Positions 6,839 to 14,747 are shown, counted from the first letter of the stretch. The stretch is DNA of 17,885 nucleotides from Sediminispirochaeta sp964394395 (GCA_964394395.1 CAYMWV010000059.1:1-17885), one strand, 5' to 3'. Program-made: numbers and translations. Notes: generated by a model from the letters alone, not told the origin.

Positions 6839-7936
6839 ATGAACATGACCGATTCCATTAATACCATAGCCTTTGAGGAGAGCTCCCCCTGGGGAACCCT
6901 GAAACTTATCGATCAACGAAAACTTCCTGAAAGTTATGAACTCTTCTCCTGCAGGGAGTATCGGGAGGTGGAGTTCGCCATCCGGGAGATGGTGGTTAGA
7001 GGTGCTCCGGCCATAGGCTCTACAGCAGCCTATGGGGTACTTCTTGCAGCCCGGGAAATTGCGGAAAAGGAAGGTTCAGGCAAAGGTGAAAACGATGATA
7101 AATCGTTCTTAGGGGAGGTAAAAAAAGCTTGTGACTTTCTCGACGCCTCACGCCCCACGGCGGTGAACCTGGCTTGGGCGATTCGTCGGATGTACAGCCT
7201 CCTCGCCGGAGAGATTGGCCGGAAAAACCGGAGAGAGGTGTTGAAGACCCTCAAAGATGAAGCCGATGCAATCCACCGGGAAGATATCGAGATCAACAAA
7301 GAGATGGCTAGAAATGGAGCGGAGCTGGTTACAAAGGGTGCTGCCATCCTTACCCACTGCAACACCGGAGCTCTTGCCACTGCAGGATGGGGAACAGCCC
7401 TGGGGGTGATCAGGGAGGCCCACCGACAGGGGAAAGAAATTTTTGTTTACGCCGATGAAACCAGGCCCCGACTCCAGGGGGGCAGGCTAACCGCCTGGGA
7501 GCTGGTGCAGGAAAAAATTCCATCGAAACTGATCCCCGACAGTGCCGCCGCCTTCCTGATGCAGCAGAAAAAGGTTGATCTTGTAATGGTGGGAGCCGAT
7601 CGAATTGCCGCTAATGGAGATACCAGTAACAAGATTGGAACCTATATGCTTGCCGTCTTATGCAAAGCTCACAATATCCCCTTTTACATCGTAGCGCCGG
7701 TTTCCACCATCGATTTTGATACCCCATCAGGAGATGGAATCCCCATTGAAGAGCGGGATGAAAAAGAGGTAACCCATATCGGGGAGCAGCGGATAGCTCC
7801 GGAGGGAATCGCAGTCTACAATCCCGCCTTCGATGTTACCCCGGGAGAGCTTATCACCGGGATTGTAACAGAAAAGGGGGTTCTTGGCCCGCCATATCAG
7901 AAATCGATTGGGGAGCTAAAAAAGGATAATGAGTAA
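6839..7936 (+). CDS. mtnA: S-methyl-5-thioribose-1-phosphate isomerase
   Basis: This enzyme converts methylthioribose-1-phosphate to methylthioribulose-1-phosphate in methylthioadenosine salvage. The 365-residue protein shows RGAPAIG at 54-60 (phosphate site), the catalytic Cys174 in LTHCNTGALA, DETRPRLQG at 206-214, and the catalytic Asp254 in VGADRIAANGD. GDTSNKIGTY and SGDGIPIEER are also as expected. The residue set separates it from the eIF2B-like homologues. AAGGAG is eight bases before the chosen ATG; a second ATG two codons on is possible. Paired with mtaD, it fits a route through methylthioinosine and its phosphorylase, as described in Pseudomonas aeruginosa, but that phosphorylase is not in the window. 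Its end overlaps the next gene by eight bases. Confidence 0.93.
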   Translation: MNMTDSINTIAFEESSPWGTLKLIDQRKLPESYELFSCREYREVEFAIREMVVRGAPAIGSTAAYGVLLAAREIAEKEGSGKGENDDKSFLGEVKKACDFLDASRPTAVNLAWAIRRMYSLLAGEIGRKNRREVLKTLKDEADAIHREDIEINKEMARNGAELVTKGAAILTHCNTGALATAGWGTALGVIREAHRQGKEIFVYADETRPRLQGGRLTAWELVQEKIPSKLIPDSAAAFLMQQKKVDLVMVGADRIAANGDTSNKIGTYMLAVLCKAHNIPFYIVAPVSTIDFDTPSGDGIPIEERDEKEVTHIGEQRIAPEGIAVYNPAFDVTPGELITGIVTEKGVLGPPYQKSIGELKKDNE

Positions 7937-9209
7937 TCCTGATGATCTGTCCCGGCTGCTGGCCCCCCTCTTTCCCCAGCTTCAAGGGGGGCTGACCGAG
8001 GCAGAGAAGAGGGTCTACCTGGACAACGCTGCCACCACCCTTACGCCGGAGCCGGTTCTTCAGGCAATGGAGTCATACTACCACTCCTACCGGGCCAATA
8101 TTCATCGGGGGGTGTACCGGGAATCAGAAAGAGCAAGTGAAGCGTACGAAAAGGCAAGGGTGGAAGCAGCCCGGTTTATCGGTGCTCAATACCCGGAGGA
8201 GATCATCTTCACCAGTGGCACCACCGAAGGGATCAACCTCCTTGCCCGATCCCTCTTTGATGACGAAAAAGAAGAGAGGTACAGAAAGGGCAGGGAAAAC
8301 CTCACGGTAACTATGCTGGAACACCACTCCAACCTCCTGCCCTGGGCGGCAGTGGCCCGGAGAAGAGACGCCTCTCTCTCCTGTATTCAACTGAAGGGTG
8401 ATGGCTCCCTTGATCTGGAGGATCTTGAAAGGGCGATTCCTGAATCCACCGCCCTTGTGGCTCTTACCGCCCTCTCCAATGTAACAGGAGAGTTGGTCGA
8501 CCTCTCCCGGATCATTGCAAGAGCCAGGGAGGTGGGAGCTCTGGTAGTGGTAGATGCTGCCCAGGCAGCCGGCCGGGTGAAATTCGATGTAAAAAGCCTT
8601 GATCCGGATTTTCTCGTTTTTTCTGGTCATAAATGCTACGGACCTACCGGAACTGGAGTGCTCTACGGGAAGCGGGAGCTTCTTGAGAACTTGGCTCCCC
8701 TCAGGCTTGGAGGCGGCATGGTAGAGTCGGTGACAATGGATAACGGGATGGACAATGCGAAGCAATTTCTACAGTGGGATCCCCGCCTTCTTCCCGGCCG
8801 CCATGAGGGGGGAACCATGAATATTGCCGGATGTATCGGTCTGGGAGAGGCCTTCCGATGGCTTTCAGAAATAGGGATGGAGAGAATAGCTAACCATGAC
8901 AAACAGCTGTATGACTACTGCCGGGAGGAGATGAAAAAAGTTAAGCAGCTCAGGCTCCTGGTTCCGGAAAAGAGTAAGGCAAGCGGGGTCATCAGTTTCA
9001 CCATCGATTCTGTGCACCCCCACGATGCGGTAAGCTACCTGGACGCCCAGGGTTTCGCTCTCCGGGGAGGCTTGCACTGTGCCGAGCCCCTCCATCGAGC
9101 CCTCGGCGTTTCCGCTTCGGTACGGGCCTCCTTCGGCATCTACACAAGTGAAGAGGAGATTACCGGCTTTATCTCCGCATTAAGGGAAACCGTAACCTTT
9201 TTCAGTTGA
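7929..9209 (+). CDS. sufS: Cysteine desulfurase, SufS type
   Basis: This PLP enzyme takes sulfur from cysteine as a persulfide for Fe-S clusters or other sulfur acceptors. The 426 residues show YLDNAATT at 30-37, LEHHSN at 130-135, the cofactor-binding Asp209 in VVVDAAQAAGR, the PLP Lys235 in FSGHKCYGPTG, and the catalytic Cys384 in RGGLHCAEP. The pattern is group II (SufS/CsdA) rather than IscS. The start overlaps the last eight bases of mtnA. The ribosome site is poor (AAGGA only two bases away), so translation probably depends on coupling to mtnA. A SufU-like gene follows, the usual partner of SufS. The lack of sufBCD here leaves open whether it serves clusters or another sulfur pathway. 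Confidence 0.9.
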   Translation: MSNPDDLSRLLAPLFPQLQGGLTEAEKRVYLDNAATTLTPEPVLQAMESYYHSYRANIHRGVYRESERASEAYEKARVEAARFIGAQYPEEIIFTSGTTEGINLLARSLFDDEKEERYRKGRENLTVTMLEHHSNLLPWAAVARRRDASLSCIQLKGDGSLDLEDLERAIPESTALVALTALSNVTGELVDLSRIIARAREVGALVVVDAAQAAGRVKFDVKSLDPDFLVFSGHKCYGPTGTGVLYGKRELLENLAPLRLGGGMVESVTMDNGMDNAKQFLQWDPRLLPGRHEGGTMNIAGCIGLGEAFRWLSEIGMERIANHDKQLYDYCREEMKKVKQLRLLVPEKSKASGVISFTIDSVHPHDAVSYLDAQGFALRGGLHCAEPLHRALGVSASVRASFGIYTSEEEITGFISALRETVTFFS

Positions 9210-9252
9210 GTAAATGGGAATTCCTGATGGGAATTGAAGGAGTTTGAAAAAG

Positions 9253-9669
9253 ATGATCGAGGAGCTTTACAAAGAGCAGATTTTGGCCCTGTCAAAAAAT
9301 CCGGCTCATAAAACAGCACTTGAGGTGAACCAGGAACAGCTCTATGGTCGTAACCCCCTCTGCGGCGATGAAATACGATTGGACCTGAAACAGAGACGAT
9401 TCGATGGCTACGCCTGCGCCCTCTGTACCGCTTCGGCGGAGCTACTCTGCACCATCCTGGAGGAGCGTCCGGCAGCAGAGGGAGAGGAGCAATCCTTGGC
9501 GGAGAAGATTCTCACCATCTTGAAGAATCCATCCCATCAGGAATGGGAAAAGAGTGAGTTTTCTATGCTCAAACCCCTGTTGAGTGCCCACCATTTTCCC
9601 TCCAGACTTGAATGCATCTATCTGCCCTGGAAAATTCTTGCCAAAAAAAGTGATGATAGTATCGATTAA
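9253..9669 (+). CDS. sufU: SufU-like sulfur-transfer/scaffold protein
   Basis: The product probably accepts persulfide sulfur from the adjacent SufS-type enzyme. In 138 residues it has the three cysteines of the SufU/IscU fold: Cys37 in NPLCGD (with Asp39), Cys55 in FDGYACALCTASAELL, and Cys121 in RLECIYLPWK. The long insertion between the second and third cysteines, and the last motif (compare RxxCxxLxW), are SufU features rather than IscU ones. Two extra cysteines (58 and 66) near the second site are unusual. I use the ATG at 9253, ten bases after AAGGAG; the in-frame TTG at 9244 is only one base from it. The gene lies 43 bases after sufS. Confidence 0.85.
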   Translation: MIEELYKEQILALSKNPAHKTALEVNQEQLYGRNPLCGDEIRLDLKQRRFDGYACALCTASAELLCTILEERPAAEGEEQSLAEKILTILKNPSHQEWEKSEFSMLKPLLSAHHFPSRLECIYLPWKILAKKSDDSID

Positions 9670-9690
9670 TGGTGTAAAAGAGGTTATACT
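9662..9690 (+). promoter_or_regulatory. Possible promoter of the response-regulator gene
   Basis: TCGATT (9662-9667), a 17-base spacer and TATACT (9685-9690). The -10 box is good and the -35 box poor. It overlaps the sufU stop, so the receiver and biotin genes may be partly separate from the upstream operon. Confidence 0.4.
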
Positions 9691-9722
9691 CTTCGTTGAA
9701 AACCTGTTCCGAGGAGACCAAT

Positions 9723-10097
9723 TTGCATAAAATTCTGATTGCTGACGATGAAATATATATCCGGGAGCTCATAAAAAGGAGTCTGGCCGAGGATGACTAT
9801 GAGATTTTTGAAGCTTCCAACGGTAACGAAGCCATTGATATCCTGGAAAAGGAGAGTATCAATCTTCTGATCATCGATATTGTGATGCCCCATAAAGGGG
9901 GGATAGAGACCTTGATAGAGCTGCGGGAGCACAACAGCTCCCTGAAAATCATTGCAATCACGGGAAAGATAGCTACAAACCGCGATTCCGTTCAGGGGAT
10001 AGCAAAGCAGTTTAACCTGGATATGGTTCTGGAAAAGCCCTTCGATATGTTTGAATTCACCCAGACTGTACAAAGCCTCCTGGAAGATCTTGGATAG
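9723..10097 (+). CDS. Stand-alone CheY-like response regulator receiver
   Basis: This is a single receiver domain of 124 residues with no output domain. It has the acidic pair in ILIADDE (Asp8-Asp9), the phosphoacceptor Asp in LLIIDIVMP (about residue 53), the switch Thr in IAITGK and the Lys in LEKPFD. I place the start at the TTG at 9723, six bases after GAGGAG, which begins the protein right at the first beta strand. An upstream in-frame TTG at 9696 has no ribosome site and sits five bases from the -10 box. No kinase gene is nearby. Such proteins work in chemotaxis or phosphorelays; which one cannot be told from sequence. bioY follows after 40 bases. Confidence 0.88.
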   Translation: MHKILIADDEIYIRELIKRSLAEDDYEIFEASNGNEAIDILEKESINLLIIDIVMPHKGGIETLIELREHNSSLKIIAITGKIATNRDSVQGIAKQFNLDMVLEKPFDMFEFTQTVQSLLEDLG

Positions 10098-10103
10098 ATC
10101 TTC
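10083..10103. repeat. Perfect inverted repeat at the end of the receiver gene
   Basis: GAAGATCT and AGATCTTC (8 bp) flank TGGAT and straddle the stop codon. No T-run follows, so it is not a standard terminator. It could be a weak hairpin or a binding site ahead of bioY; it does not resemble a BirA or BioR box. Confidence 0.45.
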
Positions 10104-10137
10104 TGCTATGTATCTGCGATGTAAATGAGGCAGCAGT

Positions 10138-10755
10138 GTGAATAAAAGAATTGATATTCGAGCAACAGTAATAAGCGCCCTCTTTACTTCTCTTATTTCA
10201 GCAGGAGCCTATTTGGCTATTCCGATAGGTCCGGTACCCCTGGTGATGCAAAACTTTTTTGTTATCCTCACCGGGCTGCTCCTTCCTCCAGGACGGGCAC
10301 TTGCTGTTGTTGGGCTCTACCTGCTGCTGGGCGCTATTGGACTTCCCCTCTTTGCCGGCGGCACCGGTGGGATCGCACACCTTATCGGGCCTACCGGGGG
10401 CTACCTCATCAGCTATCTACCGGCGGTGTGGGCAGTGGCCATGTTGAAAGGTCTGCTTTCTTCCGGTTTTTCCGGGTCCCTTGAAAAGGGAACCATGGCA
10501 AGAGGCAGGGAGGGAGGTTTTTTTTCTCTCCTTTCGTATCTTCTTCCCGCGCTGGTCGCTATTGTTCTTATCTATCTGATCGGTGTTCCCTGGCTCAAAC
10601 TATTTACCGGTATCAGCTGGCTCAGCGCCCTTTCTGCAGGGATGTTCCCCTTTATACCCGGGGATATCTTGAAAGCAATTGCAGCAGCCCTTATTGCCCG
10701 ATCGCTGCAGAAGCGGATAGATGATATTCTCTCCGGGGGAGGCGCCTTTGGCTGA
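10138..10755 (+). CDS. bioY: Biotin transporter substrate-binding component BioY
   Basis: This integral membrane S-component captures biotin for an ECF-type importer. The 205-residue protein has the BioY hallmarks PIGPVPLVMQNFFVILTGLL near the N-terminus, LLLGAIGLPLFAGGTGGI, and GPTGGYLISY in the middle, with about six membrane segments. A loop of charged residues around 110-125 (EKGTMARGREGG) is longer than I would expect and is followed by a run of eight T in the DNA. The start is GTG, with GAGG seven bases upstream. The ATPase and membrane partners follow directly and overlap, giving a complete BioYMN transporter. No biotin biosynthesis gene is in the window, which fits scavenging of external biotin. 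Confidence 0.93.
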   Translation: MNKRIDIRATVISALFTSLISAGAYLAIPIGPVPLVMQNFFVILTGLLLPPGRALAVVGLYLLLGAIGLPLFAGGTGGIAHLIGPTGGYLISYLPAVWAVAMLKGLLSSGFSGSLEKGTMARGREGGFFSLLSYLLPALVAIVLIYLIGVPWLKLFTGISWLSALSAGMFPFIPGDILKAIAAALIARSLQKRIDDILSGGGAFG

Positions 10756-11500
10756 GGGACTTCTCTCCTTTAGAGGGGTAACAAAGCACTTCCGGGATGG
10801 GACAGTTGCCCTTTCCGATATCTCCTTTTCCCTGGAAGAGGGAAGTTTCACCCTTCTAACCGGAGCTAATGGATCGGGGAAAAGTGTCTTGCTGAAGCTT
10901 GCTGGGGGGCTTTTCATGCCCAACGAAGGAGAAATCCTGCTAAAAGGAGTTCGGATAGAGGAGTTTGGAGAGCAGCTTTTTACTCAGGTGGGTTTCATTT
11001 TCCAGGATCCGGATAGTCAAATTGTGGGCGAGACGGTTTTGGAAGATGTCTGCTTCGGGCTCAGGAATCTCGGGCTTCCGGAAAGGGATGTTCAGCAGCG
11101 GAGCAGGAGAGCTCTGGAAATAACCGGATTGACGGGATTGGAGGAGAAACCGCCCCATCTTTTGTCGGGAGGGGAAAAACGACGGCTTTCCATCGCTGGA
11201 GTGGAGGCGATGGAGCCGCAGTTACTGCTCCTGGATGAACCATTTACCAATCTCGATTATCCGGGGGTGATACGTTTGCTGAAACTGTTGTTACGCTTCC
11301 ACAAAGAAGGACGCACCATCATCCTTTCCAGCCATGATTTGGCAAAATGTGCAGCCCACGGGGAGTACCTGCTCCACCTTTCCAAAGGGAGGCTTGACTA
11401 TTCAGGTCCAGTCAGGGAGATCATCAACCACATACCGAAAGGGGAGTTGCACATTCCTGATCCTGCTCTTCCTTTTGAACGGTGGAGCTGGCTTCGGTGA
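10748..11500 (+). CDS. bioM: ECF transporter ATPase for biotin uptake
   Basis: This ABC ATPase drives the biotin ECF importer. In about 250 residues it shows Walker A GANGSGKS at 39-46, the Q-loop Gln86 in FIFQDPDSQIVGETV, the signature LSGGE at 139-143, Walker B LLLLDE at 159-164 and the H-loop His196 in LSSHD. The Q-loop sequence is typical of the EcfA/CbiO group. I place the start at a TTG at 10748, five bases after GGGGGAGG, overlapping the bioY stop by eight bases. The longer ATG start at 10721 would lie well inside bioY without a ribosome site. The gene is translationally linked to bioY and bioN on both sides. Confidence 0.92.
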   Translation: MAEGLLSFRGVTKHFRDGTVALSDISFSLEEGSFTLLTGANGSGKSVLLKLAGGLFMPNEGEILLKGVRIEEFGEQLFTQVGFIFQDPDSQIVGETVLEDVCFGLRNLGLPERDVQQRSRRALEITGLTGLEEKPPHLLSGGEKRRLSIAGVEAMEPQLLLLDEPFTNLDYPGVIRLLKLLLRFHKEGRTIILSSHDLAKCAAHGEYLLHLSKGRLDYSGPVREIINHIPKGELHIPDPALPFERWSWLR

Positions 11501-12276
11501 AAGCTTCAGTGAAAGGCAGGGGAAAGATTATAAAAGGCGGGGTGGTGAACGATCGCACCCTGTTTGTCTACCGTCCCGGCAGCGACCCGGTTCGCACCTA
11601 TGATCCCCGGCTGAAACTGCCACTGCTGCTCTTCTGGCTCTCAGGAACAGCCCTTGCCCCTCCCCCGCTCTTTCCCCTTCTCCTGCTTCCTCCCGCCGCT
11701 GCCATGATTGCCGCCAGGATCTCTCCCCTGACGCTCTTGTGGGAGAGTAAGCTTTTTCTTTTCCTCTCAGCTGCGCTCTTTCTTTCAGGTACCTTACGGG
11801 GGGAGATGCTCCAGGGCGCCTTTTCAGCCTTTCGCTTCCTTCTTGTTGTTACAGGAGGAAGGATCCTTATCGAAACAAGCAAAACTTCCGCATTGGCCCA
11901 TGCCATCTACTCCTATATCCGCCCCTTTCATGAGAGGGGGGCAGCGGTTTTTTCCATCCATGTGATGCTTACCCTGCGCTTCATTCCGATGATTTTTACG
12001 GCCCTGGATGAGGTAACACTGGCAAGGAAGAGCAGGGGGATCGATCTGAGCCGAAACCCCTTTGTCAGGGTAAAGAGCCTGATACTCCCCCTTTTCGCCC
12101 TGCTCTTGCAAAGAAGCAGCGAGATGGCCGATGCCCTGGGCAGCAGAGGACTCTCCTCCCGGGGATGGCAGGGAGCTCCCCTGCCGGCAATCAGAAAAAA
12201 CCAGTGGCTGATTTTTCTGCTTTTATCACTTCTTGTTCTCGCTCCCGTTTTGCTCTACCTCTTTTGCTTCTTTTAA
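11497..12276 (+). CDS. bioN: ECF transporter transmembrane component for biotin uptake
   Basis: This EcfT-type membrane protein couples the ATPase to BioY. The roughly 259 residues have several hydrophobic segments and both EcfT coupling motifs, ARKSRG at about 176-181 and ALGSRG at about 213-218. I choose the GTG at 11497, which overlaps the bioM stop (GTGA) and follows GGTGGAG by nine bases. A GTG at 11482 would place that ribosome site inside the gene. The N-terminus before the first membrane segment is long and basic. It ends 20 bases from the convergent argA gene with no clear terminator between them. Confidence 0.9.
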   Translation: MKASVKGRGKIIKGGVVNDRTLFVYRPGSDPVRTYDPRLKLPLLLFWLSGTALAPPPLFPLLLLPPAAAMIAARISPLTLLWESKLFLFLSAALFLSGTLRGEMLQGAFSAFRFLLVVTGGRILIETSKTSALAHAIYSYIRPFHERGAAVFSIHVMLTLRFIPMIFTALDEVTLARKSRGIDLSRNPFVRVKSLILPLFALLLQRSSEMADALGSRGLSSRGWQGAPLPAIRKNQWLIFLLLSLLVLAPVLLYLFCFF

Positions 12277-12296
12277 AGAGGCGAGCTGGGAAGCTG

Positions 12297-13616
12297 TTAA
12301 ACAAAGCGGTACACTAATACCGATGAATTTCGAACGCTATTGTACTGTTGCCGCTTCTTCTCAGGGATCTCTTCCAGGCCAGCCCGTTGAAAGCCCCGCC
12401 GTTCAAACCAGTCAGCAGTCCGGGTGGTAAGGACGAAGACCTGATGAAATCCCTGCTCCCTCGCCCGTTCCAGGAGGTAGGAGACCAGCCTTGAGCCGAT
12501 CCCGGAACCACTGTAAAGTCCATCTACTGCAACAGCGGCAATTTCTCCCTGTTTGTTCCCAAAGGAATGGAAAGCGGCACATCCGTGTACCGTTCCATCC
12601 ACATCAAAAACAACAAAATCGTGGTAAAGGCTATGCAGACTCTGTCTGTCCCGAGGTACCAGGATCCCCTCCTTCACAAAGGGATCCATAATTCGCAGTA
12701 CATCGGAGATATCCGACCGGTTCATCTCCCGGATACTCTCGTAGAGGTTAATGTGAATCATGGTACCGCTTCCCTGATTAGAGAAGATCTCCTGAAGCAG
12801 AACTCCATCTTCCCGGCCGTCCAGCAGGTGTACCCGGTTCACCCCGCCGTCACACGCTTTTACCGCCAGGGAGATCCGGAACAGCTCCTGGGAAACGTCA
12901 CTGTTAAGCTCCAGAAAACGGGAGGCGGTAGCCCCGTCAATCCTGCTGATCCGCCCAGCCCGGTCGATTCCACACCCCTCAGGACAGGTGTAGCGCTTTA
13001 CGGTCAGTTCATCCTCGGCGGTTATGAAAAAGAGTTTTTCCGCACCCAGCGCAATAGCGATCTCCAGAGCCAGATGATCACTGCTGAGGTTGTAGGGTTT
13101 TCCATTGCTGTTCCAGCCGATACAGGGGAAAATGGGTACCATCTTCATAGAGATGACGTCCCGCACCGGACCGGTTAGCAGCCGCTCCACCGTACCGGTA
13201 TGCTCATAATCCTGCCCCTCAATGACCCCCAGGCTTTTTGCCCTCACCCAATTTCCTACCACCGCCTGAACATTTTCTCCCGCCAGGGCGGTCATGAGGC
13301 GGTTTGAGACATCAAAAGCGGCCATCCTGGCAAAGGGGATGGTATCACCACTGGTGATCCGGATGCCCCGGTGGCTTACACTGCTGAAACCGTATCGGCT
13401 TATCACTTCATCTATCTGTTCCCGGGCCCCAGGAACCAGGACAATCTCTATCCCTACCTGGTGCAGGAGGGCAACATCTTTGATAAGCAGAGGAAACTGG
13501 GGATGCTTAAAGAGAGAGCAGTCTATCTTAACCACAAAGATGGATCCCCGGTAGCGGTGGGCATAGGAAAACCCTTGCCTGATCAGGTTCATATCATCTT
13601 TCAAGTCAGCGCTCAC
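12297..13616 (-). CDS. argA: N-acetylglutamate synthase, classical two-domain type
   Basis: This enzyme acetylates glutamate with acetyl-CoA, the first step of arginine synthesis. The 439-residue protein matches the E. coli ArgA layout and length: an amino-acid-kinase-fold domain (about 20-285) with VLVPGAREQID, and a C-terminal GNAT domain (about 295-439). The latter shows VAVDGLYSGSGIGSRL (acetyl-CoA loop) and VFVLTTRTADWFERRGF, nearly as in E. coli. The segment GVNRVHLLDGREDGVLLQEIF at the domain junction is also an ArgA hallmark. The start is GTG with AAAGGAG six bases upstream. Feedback inhibition by arginine is expected from the family. It follows xdhC on the same strand by 42 bases; no other arginine gene is nearby. 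Confidence 0.92.
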   Translation of the reverse strand: MSADLKDDMNLIRQGFSYAHRYRGSIFVVKIDCSLFKHPQFPLLIKDVALLHQVGIEIVLVPGAREQIDEVISRYGFSSVSHRGIRITSGDTIPFARMAAFDVSNRLMTALAGENVQAVVGNWVRAKSLGVIEGQDYEHTGTVERLLTGPVRDVISMKMVPIFPCIGWNSNGKPYNLSSDHLALEIAIALGAEKLFFITAEDELTVKRYTCPEGCGIDRAGRISRIDGATASRFLELNSDVSQELFRISLAVKACDGGVNRVHLLDGREDGVLLQEIFSNQGSGTMIHINLYESIREMNRSDISDVLRIMDPFVKEGILVPRDRQSLHSLYHDFVVFDVDGTVHGCAAFHSFGNKQGEIAAVAVDGLYSGSGIGSRLVSYLLERAREQGFHQVFVLTTRTADWFERRGFQRAGLEEIPEKKRQQYNSVRNSSVLVYRFV

Positions 13617-13619
13617 TTG

Positions 13620-13653
13620 CTTCTCCTTTGCGTCTCCTTTGATCTTCCCTTTG
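13620..13653 (-). repeat. Three tandem purine-rich repeats before argA
   Basis: Reading the minus strand, CAAAGGGAAGAT, CAAAGGAGACG and CAAAGGAGAAG follow each other directly. Each contains a Shine-Dalgarno-like core, and the last is the ribosome site used by the argA GTG. They look like a short duplication that created extra ribosome docking sites. Confidence 0.6.
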
Positions 13654-13658
13654 TATCA

Positions 13659-14678
13659 CTATCTCCTCCGTAAACGCTGAACAATTTGTGCAGCCACCGA
13701 TAGGGCTATCTCTTCCGGACTGGCAGCTCCAATATCTATACCGATGGGCCCATCAATCCGGTCCAGTAAAGATGCCTCTATCCCCATCTGTGCAAGCCGC
13801 TTCTTCCTCTCTGCCACGGTTTTTCTGCTTCCCAGAACCCCGGTATAGAAGCATTTCCCCTTCAATCCCTCCATAAGTGCCTGATCGTCAATCTTCTGAT
13901 CATGGGTGAGAGCAGCCAAAGCCCAGGGGGAACCAATGCCCAGCTCCCTGAAAGCTGGTTCGGGCCAGGTTCGCAATAGGGTAACACCTTCAGGCAATTG
14001 TTCTTGATCGGCAAAAACATCCCTGGGCTCAATAACAGTACAGTTCCATCCCATACTTTTCCCAATTTCGGCTAAAACCCGGGAAATATGTCCGCCTCCC
14101 ACAATGGCCAGGGAGGTTGGAGCTGGAAGGGTGATAAGAAACCAGCTGGAGATAAAGGCGCCTTCCTTGAGGTTTCTCCCTTGAGAGAGTTCCCTCACCT
14201 CTCCAGCCGCTATCTCCGACGAAAAATCCCGAGAAGTGGAGGCTCCGGGAAACCAGGTAAGCTGATCGAGGCTCTCCCCGACAAACTGCCCCTTCCCCTC
14301 AGTAGAGAGGGCCCAAAAGAGCGGTTTCCCCTCTTTATGAAGAGCTCTGACAGCCTCAAGCAGCTGATAAGCGGCGGGATAAACGTAAACGGAAAGCTCT
14401 CCGCCACAGGGGGAAAAGGAGCCAAAAAGCTCATCTTCCACGGGACAAAAGGAGAGAAGCTCCCCGGATCCGGAAGAATGTACCCTGTCGGCTGTTTGAA
14501 TCACCGCCGACTCGATACATCCCCCGGAAAGAGAACCCTCAATCCTTCTGTCAGAGGAGATTACCATAGTTGCTCCTCTTCCCCTCACAGCAGAACCTGA
14601 AATATCAACCAGGGTCGCCAAAATGGGAGAGGATCCTTCATCGATAGTCCAGTGTAGTTTATCAATTATATCGTACAT
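13659..14678 (-). CDS. xdhC: XdhC/CoxI family molybdoenzyme maturation protein
   Basis: Members bind molybdenum cofactor and hand it, after sulfuration, to xanthine dehydrogenase or related hydroxylases. The 339 residues have the N-terminal XdhC/CoxI domain (about 10-105) with GSSP, RGRGATMVIS, SLSGGCIESAVI (Cys54) and FSPCGGELSVYVYP (Cys91). The C-terminal Rossmann domain (about 188-339) has LAIVGGGHISRVLAEIG and a closing YTGVLGSRKTVAERKKRL followed by GPIGIDIGAASPEEIALS, both typical. No molybdoenzyme is in the window, so its client is elsewhere. No ribosome site precedes the ATG, and a TATACT box lies 12 bases upstream of it, so the mRNA may be nearly leaderless. It is divergent from tetR and upstream of argA. 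Confidence 0.9.
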   Translation of the reverse strand: MYDIIDKLHWTIDEGSSPILATLVDISGSAVRGRGATMVISSDRRIEGSLSGGCIESAVIQTADRVHSSGSGELLSFCPVEDELFGSFSPCGGELSVYVYPAAYQLLEAVRALHKEGKPLFWALSTEGKGQFVGESLDQLTWFPGASTSRDFSSEIAAGEVRELSQGRNLKEGAFISSWFLITLPAPTSLAIVGGGHISRVLAEIGKSMGWNCTVIEPRDVFADQEQLPEGVTLLRTWPEPAFRELGIGSPWALAALTHDQKIDDQALMEGLKGKCFYTGVLGSRKTVAERKKRLAQMGIEASLLDRIDGPIGIDIGAASPEEIALSVAAQIVQRLRRR

Positions 14679-14690
14679 AAGAACCGACTC

Positions 14691-14696
14691 AGTATA
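14691..14696 (-). promoter_or_regulatory. Possible -10 box of xdhC
   Basis: TATACT on the minus strand, 12 bases before the xdhC ATG. No clear -35 box is found at 16-18 bases. Confidence 0.3.
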
Positions 14697-14706
14697 ACCC
14701 TTTGGG

Positions 14707-14732
14707 GCTTTACTGGTCTACAAGGCTAAAGC
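14707..14732. repeat. Inverted repeat between xdhC and tetR
   Basis: GCTTTA (14707-14712) and TAAAGC (14727-14732) are perfect 6-bp arms 14 bases apart, lying upstream of both divergent genes. It is a possible operator for the TetR protein, but the arms are short. Confidence 0.3.
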
Positions 14733-14747
14733 GGCAGGAAAAAAGAC

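Noticed and set aside
8124..8765. 213-codon open frame opposite sufS
   Set aside because: Antisense shadow of a complete, well-conserved gene.
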